NCBI GenBank assembly: GCA_017893485.1
Contig: CM030366.1
Location: forward strand, 71,521,469 to 71,585,468
DNA: 64,000 nt
Direction: 5' to 3'
DNA from: Hemerocallis citrina
Lineage: Eukaryota; Streptophyta; Magnoliopsida; Asparagales; Asphodelaceae
The notes under the pieces were generated by a model. That model was not told the origin of the DNA, ran no database searches, and was given only the letters and a program-made list of their open reading frames with translations. The translations under genes were made by a program, and so were the position numbers. Below, one piece after another: positions 62,524 to 64,000 of this stretch. Each line of letters begins with the position of its first letter. Within the stretch, counting starts at the first letter, position 1.

Positions 62524-64000
62524 ATGTCAAGGGTGGACTCAAGGAGTGAGGCCTCGTCCTCGAGCGATAGTGGTGCTGAGGAGAGGAGGCGAATGGAGAT
62601 CCGAAGAAAGGGGAAGGAGGTGGTCGGGTCGTCCGTGGCCGAGGTGAAGAAGAAGAAGAAGGCAGTGGCCCGATCTCTTGTAGTCGAGGAGATCGTGGAG
62701 ACCGAGAGGCGAGCCCCTGAGTCGGGCCGGTATCCTAGTGTACTGTCCGGCCATGCCGGAGTCAGGCAATACGAGGGTGAACTTCTGAAGAAGGCGAACG
62801 TAGGTCGGTCGATAGTCTACAAGGAGAACAACCCGATCCAGAATACCGAGGTGGATGAGATTGCGTCGGTATTATCCGAGAAGGACCTACTCCGGATCAG
62901 AAAAAGGGTTCGCCATTCCTCTGGAGTATAAGCTGATCCTCCCCGGCCCTGGGATGCGAGCGAACTCCATACTTTAGTCGGATATGTGTGTGTTCGACTA
63001 GGACTCGCTGAACGCCGGATTGCGCTTTCCTCTGCACCCCTTTGTGTTAAAGGTCCTCCAGTGGTACTGCCTGGTGCCGACCCAGTTTATGCCGAACACC
63101 TGGCGCCACATGAATGCCTTCTTGCGGCAGTGCCGCAACGCCGAGGTCGAGCCAGACGTGACGATCCTTCGGTGCATGTATCGGATTCACCGGATGCACA
63201 AGACCGAGCATCGCTACTACCTGTTACCCCGAAAAGGCATTAGGCTCATAGAGAATCCGGACTCGATAAAGGGTTAGAAGGAGAAGTTCTTTTTGTTGAG
63301 GGAGCCCTCGATGCTGAACATTCTGACTCGGTGGAAAGTAAAGGTGCCGAAGTTTGCAAGGGCCGACCCGGAACTGACAGTGGCCGAGGCAGAAGCGGCG
63401 GAGAAGATCATTGCCCTCCCAATGTTGAGCTGGAGGGAAATGACCGAGGAGGTGCTACACGGGTCGGGCCTTAGTCCGATCGACCCGAGTACGCTCCTGA
63501 CATCTTGTAGTATTTTTTTTTTTCTTTTTCTAAGTTTCTTGCTCGTTTTTCTAACTCGCTATTTGTTTTGTTGTTTGGAACAGAAGCGCCGAAGATGGAC
63601 TTCATGGGGATGATGAACGAGCGAGGCAAAGTTGCCGATGGAAGGAAGAGGAAGAGGCCGAGCACGACGGCTTCGTCCGGCCGACCTTCTAAGGTTCCTT
63701 CGGCAGTTGCTCTGCCTACTGCCGTTCCTGAGGCCCCCTCGCCAGCAGTGGTCGTCTCTGTCCGACCCTCCGGCTCCTGCCGCGTCTGCCACGGCCGGTG
63801 AGGCCTTCAACGTTTCGGTGGTGCTGTTGCTCGAGGCTCCGCCCCAGACCACTCAGACCGAGGTGATCCTGACCGAGCAGCATAAGAAGCTGTTCGTCCC
63901 CGACTGGCGAGTGAAGAACCATGACGGCTTCCTCGGGGACTTGCAGATGTGCATGCAAGCCGTCAAGCACTTAGCGACCCCAAAGGATCGAGCCACACTG
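62524..64000 (+). pseudogene. Antisense ORF of the second Tat element (partial at the window end)
   Basis: The ATG at 62524 gives MSRVDSRSEASSSSDSGAEE, parallel to the first element. A frameshift near 62905 and stops near 62977 and 62999 break the conserved domain; then LNAGLRFPLHPFVLKVL and PTQFMPNTWRHMNAF follow, and a stop lies at 63275. Intron 1 is again visible (63490-63582, GTACGC...GGAACAG) and here contains an in-frame stop, which supports real splicing. EAPKMDFMGMMNERG follows. A TTATAAAT motif at about 62314 could be its TATA box. The reading continues past 64000. Confidence 0.78.

Larger units (their letters stand above)
59294..64000 (-). mobile_element. Second Tat-lineage gypsy element, left end only
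   Basis: Its 3' LTR (59294-59912, 619 bp) matches the first element's 592-bp LTRs and is followed inward by the same polypurine tract, a tandem array and an antisense ORF. The left flank TTATG (59289-59293) would be its target duplication. gag, pol and the other LTR would lie beyond 64000. Confidence 0.88.

Overview
The window looks like nuclear DNA of a flowering plant with a large, transposon-rich genome. The evidence is a plant-type group 2 sulfate transporter gene with GT-AG introns, Ty1/copia and Ty3/gypsy LTR retrotransposons with plant-type primer sites, Helitrons ending in CTAG, TIR MITEs, and a Tat-lineage gypsy element with an archaeal-type RNase H and an antisense ORF. I cannot name the species.

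The only intact host gene I can support is a low-affinity sulfate transporter (SULTR2 type) on the minus strand, 52742 down to 11987. Twelve exons assemble by eye into an uninterrupted 642-residue frame. Exons 1-4 (52742-51662) and exons 5-12 (14271-11987) are separated by one intron of about 37.4 kb (14272-51661). Both of its splice sites look good, and the reading frame and protein alignment continue across it without a gap.

That intron is a stack of nested insertions. From left to right it holds: a long-TIR foldback element (14531-15341); a LINE remnant (about 16450-21680) interrupted by a Harbinger-like MITE and by a copia element (17580-21345), which carries an antisense eIF5B-like gene piece in place of gag; a MITE; and a Helitron split into 22112-22444 and 50523-50700. 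The split is caused by a block of about 28 kb (22445-50517) bounded by CTAAG. The block consists of a non-coding gypsy derivative with LTRs over 3 kb (22445 to about 49682) joined to a TRIM (about 49683-50517). Inside the derivative are a full-length Tat/gypsy element on the minus strand (25672-38747, TSD GAAAC) and a solo LTR (40336-43568, TSD AACCT).

Region 1-11986, beyond the 3' end of the gene, holds the tail of a non-coding gypsy-like element, its 3-kb LTR (2137-5153) with internal-type sequence on both sides, and a decayed copia pol split by a minus-strand solo LTR (5864-9191, TSD AGCTT). It also holds a copia-like LTR with a 133-bp tandem duplication and a non-autonomous hAT element.

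Region 52743-64000, upstream of the gene, has no host gene I can recognise. It holds two Helitron families in several copies, a duplicated segment of about 1.3 kb (55308-56602 and 57743-59011), and the left end of a second Tat element (59294 past 64000), whose antisense ORF matches that of the first.
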